A stretch of 64,000 nucleotides of DNA from assembly GCF_030068605.1 (NCBI RefSeq), contig NZ_JASJOU010000001.1:1116001-1180000 (forward strand), written 5' to 3'. Both the position numbers and the translations under genes were made by a program. Shown here one piece after another: positions 62,713 to 64,000 of this stretch; the first letter of the stretch is position 1, and each line of letters starts with the position of its first letter. The DNA is from Xanthocytophaga agilis (GTDB lineage: Bacteria > Bacteroidota > Bacteroidia > Cytophagales > 172606-1). A model generated the notes under the pieces. The model had not been told where the DNA came from, did not search any database, and was given only the letters and a program-made list of their open reading frames with translations.

Positions 62713-63791
62713 AAAAATCAGCTATTATTCTGCTTCACCTGGGTTACTGGCTTTTATATATTTTCTTGTTCAGTTTTCTGTTTATACTTTCAGAGACAAC
62801 TAACCAGTCTGCATTTGAACATTGGGATGATTGGATAGCAATTCTGTTACTCGCCTTTCTGAATGGACTTGCCAGTTTTTATACATTTTACAACTGGTTA
62901 GTTCCTCACTACCTGGCTAACCGGCAAATTAAGCAATTCATAGGATTGGGAATAGGCGTATCCATTGGAATTTCACTTGTTCTAACCATTGTAGTTTCAC
63001 TGGCGATAAATGTTCTTATCTATATATTCCTACATGAAATATGGTTTATTACCTTTCCACCAGAGTCATGGCCTGTTCTTATTATTGGCTTTACATTCCT
63101 TGCATTGATAAATGGTATCATCAGCACTGTGATGAGAGGTTTTGTCACCTGGTATGGAGAAATTCATCTGAAGGAAGTAACTGCTCATAAAACCCTACGT
63201 ACAGAGTTTGCCCTCTTAAAAGCACAGCTCAACCCACACTTTTTGTTCAATACCCTCAATAACATTGATATCCTGATCGGACAGGATGCAGTAAGGGCAT
63301 CTTTGTACCTTACCAAACTATCAGATATGCTACGTTTTGTTCTATATGATACCCAGGCAGACCAAATTCTTCTAACTCAGGAACTAGAGTACATTCAAAA
63401 ATACATTGAACTACAAAAACTCCGTACTACAAATGAAAAATATGTAGCTTTTGAGATTGATGGACAACCCAACAAAATCCAGATACCGCCGATGCTTTTC
63501 ATACCTTTTATTGAAAATGCATTCAAATATGCATCCAATAAAAGGGTATCTGAAGCCATTTCTATCCATATTAGCATTACTCAAACACATATTCACTTTA
63601 GATGTATCAATGTTATTGATCTGAATGATCCGGTATCACGCAATTACAGCGGTCTTGGACACGAACTGATTCGTCAGCGACTTCTATTACTATACCAGGA
63701 AAAATTCAATTTAGTAACTCATGTAATTGACCATCACTACTATGTTTATTTGGATTTACCCATAAAAGCTTATGAACTGTCTGCTCATTGA
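62709..63791 (+). CDS. Sensor histidine kinase (LytS/YehU type)
   Basis: This 360-residue protein has four membrane helices (about 9-29, 43-65, 76-108 and 120-145) and no large periplasmic domain. A coiled link (GEIHLKEVTAHKTLRTE) leads to the His_kinase domain with the phosphoacceptor His177 in LLKAQLNPHFLFNTLNNI. The ATPase part has PPMLFIPFIENAFKYA and SGLGHELIRQRL. It overlaps the serine hydrolase gene by four bases and its partner regulator gene by 20. These kinases pair with LytTR regulators and often control envelope genes. Confidence 0.93.
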   Translation: MKKSAIILLHLGYWLLYIFLFSFLFILSETTNQSAFEHWDDWIAILLLAFLNGLASFYTFYNWLVPHYLANRQIKQFIGLGIGVSIGISLVLTIVVSLAINVLIYIFLHEIWFITFPPESWPVLIIGFTFLALINGIISTVMRGFVTWYGEIHLKEVTAHKTLRTEFALLKAQLNPHFLFNTLNNIDILIGQDAVRASLYLTKLSDMLRFVLYDTQADQILLTQELEYIQKYIELQKLRTTNEKYVAFEIDGQPNKIQIPPMLFIPFIENAFKYASNKRVSEAISIHISITQTHIHFRCINVIDLNDPVSRNYSGLGHELIRQRLLLLYQEKFNLVTHVIDHHYYVYLDLPIKAYELSAH

Positions 63792-64000
63792 AGATGAACC
63801 TCTGGCTATGCTACGATTAAAGGAATATATTCAACGAATTCCATTTCTTCGCCTTTGCCATGCAGTAGACAATAGTATGGAAGCCATTCTACTATTGCAA
63901 CAAGAATCTATTGATCTGGTGTTTCTGGATGTAGAAATGGATGGATTTTCGGGCATTCAACTCCTGGAAGCTTTACCCAAACGACCCGCAGTAATTCTGA
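63772..64000 (+). CDS. LytTR-type response regulator, N-terminal part
   Basis: The gene begins at ATG 63772 inside the end of the kinase gene and runs off the window; 76 codons are present. The translation MNCLLIEDEPLAMLRLKEYI is a receiver domain start with the acidic pair (Glu7-Asp8), and the phosphorylated Asp is in VFLDVEMDGFSG. Pairing with a LytS-type kinase predicts a C-terminal LytTR DNA-binding domain, which is outside the window. Confidence 0.9.
   Translation, partial: MNCLLIEDEPLAMLRLKEYIQRIPFLRLCHAVDNSMEAILLLQQESIDLVFLDVEMDGFSGIQLLEALPKRPAVIL

Overview
The window reads as a chromosomal segment of a Bacteroidota (Bacteroidetes) bacterium, most likely of the Cytophagales group. The evidence is the gene content: a TonB-dependent receptor with an N-terminal carboxypeptidase-like domain, FucP, a group II geranylgeranylglyceryl phosphate synthase, a Panacea-domain protein, a LytS/LytTR pair, and a DUF3109 protein. 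The promoters agree: several genes are preceded by the Bacteroidota -7 element TAnnTTTG, some with TTG about 18-23 bases upstream. Shine-Dalgarno sites are weak or absent, base composition is moderately AT-rich, and many genes end in strong, often shared bidirectional hairpin terminators. No rRNA, tRNA, CRISPR array, complete insertion sequence or prophage was recognised.

Layout. 1-3.3 kb: a partial Na+/H+ antiporter, an aldo/keto reductase, and a PQQ-type sugar dehydrogenase translationally coupled to a c-type cytochrome. 3.4-7.5 kb: an HxlR regulator and a sugar-acid/fucose-type block (FucP transporter, SDR dehydrogenase, zinc alcohol dehydrogenase). 8-14.4 kb: a nucleosidase, small unknowns, glmS, a DUF3109 protein and an exported superoxide dismutase. 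14.7-22.4 kb: a 2OG-Fe(II) oxygenase, ChrA, an acyl-CoA dehydrogenase, an AraC regulator and PEP carboxylase. 22.4-27.7 kb: a membrane-linked operon (holin-like protein, small membrane protein, GGGP synthase), then a DksA-like protein, ScpB and an RluB-type pseudouridine synthase with a very long repetitive basic tail. 27.7-35.2 kb: a TPR lipoprotein and topoisomerase IV parE and parC, split by a chorismate mutase/prephenate dehydratase gene. 35.2-41.6 kb: an oxygenase-WD40 fusion, a TerB-like protein, an acyl-CoA ligase, an MscS channel and xylose isomerase. 42-45.6 kb: an iron/siderophore uptake pair. 45.6-55.7 kb: an oxidoreductase with a divergent AraC regulator, a frameshifted remnant, unknown envelope proteins, an oligopeptidase B-like lipoprotein, and an overlapping gene pair resembling a Panacea antitoxin with a membrane toxin. 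55.7-64 kb: valS, a 163-bp palindromic intergenic element, small membrane proteins, an SDR, an AI-2E family protein, and an overlapping serine hydrolase-histidine kinase-LytTR regulator operon that runs off the end.

Most of the segment is ordinary housekeeping and metabolism. The points most worth a second look are the Panacea/membrane-protein pair (54.6-55.6 kb), the oxygenase-propeller fusion (35.2-36.7 kb), the palindromic element (58.7-58.9 kb), the RluB tail, and several enzymes with substituted catalytic motif residues (the fucose-type SDR, PEP carboxylase, the gamma-glutamylcyclotransferase-like protein and the DksA-like protein).
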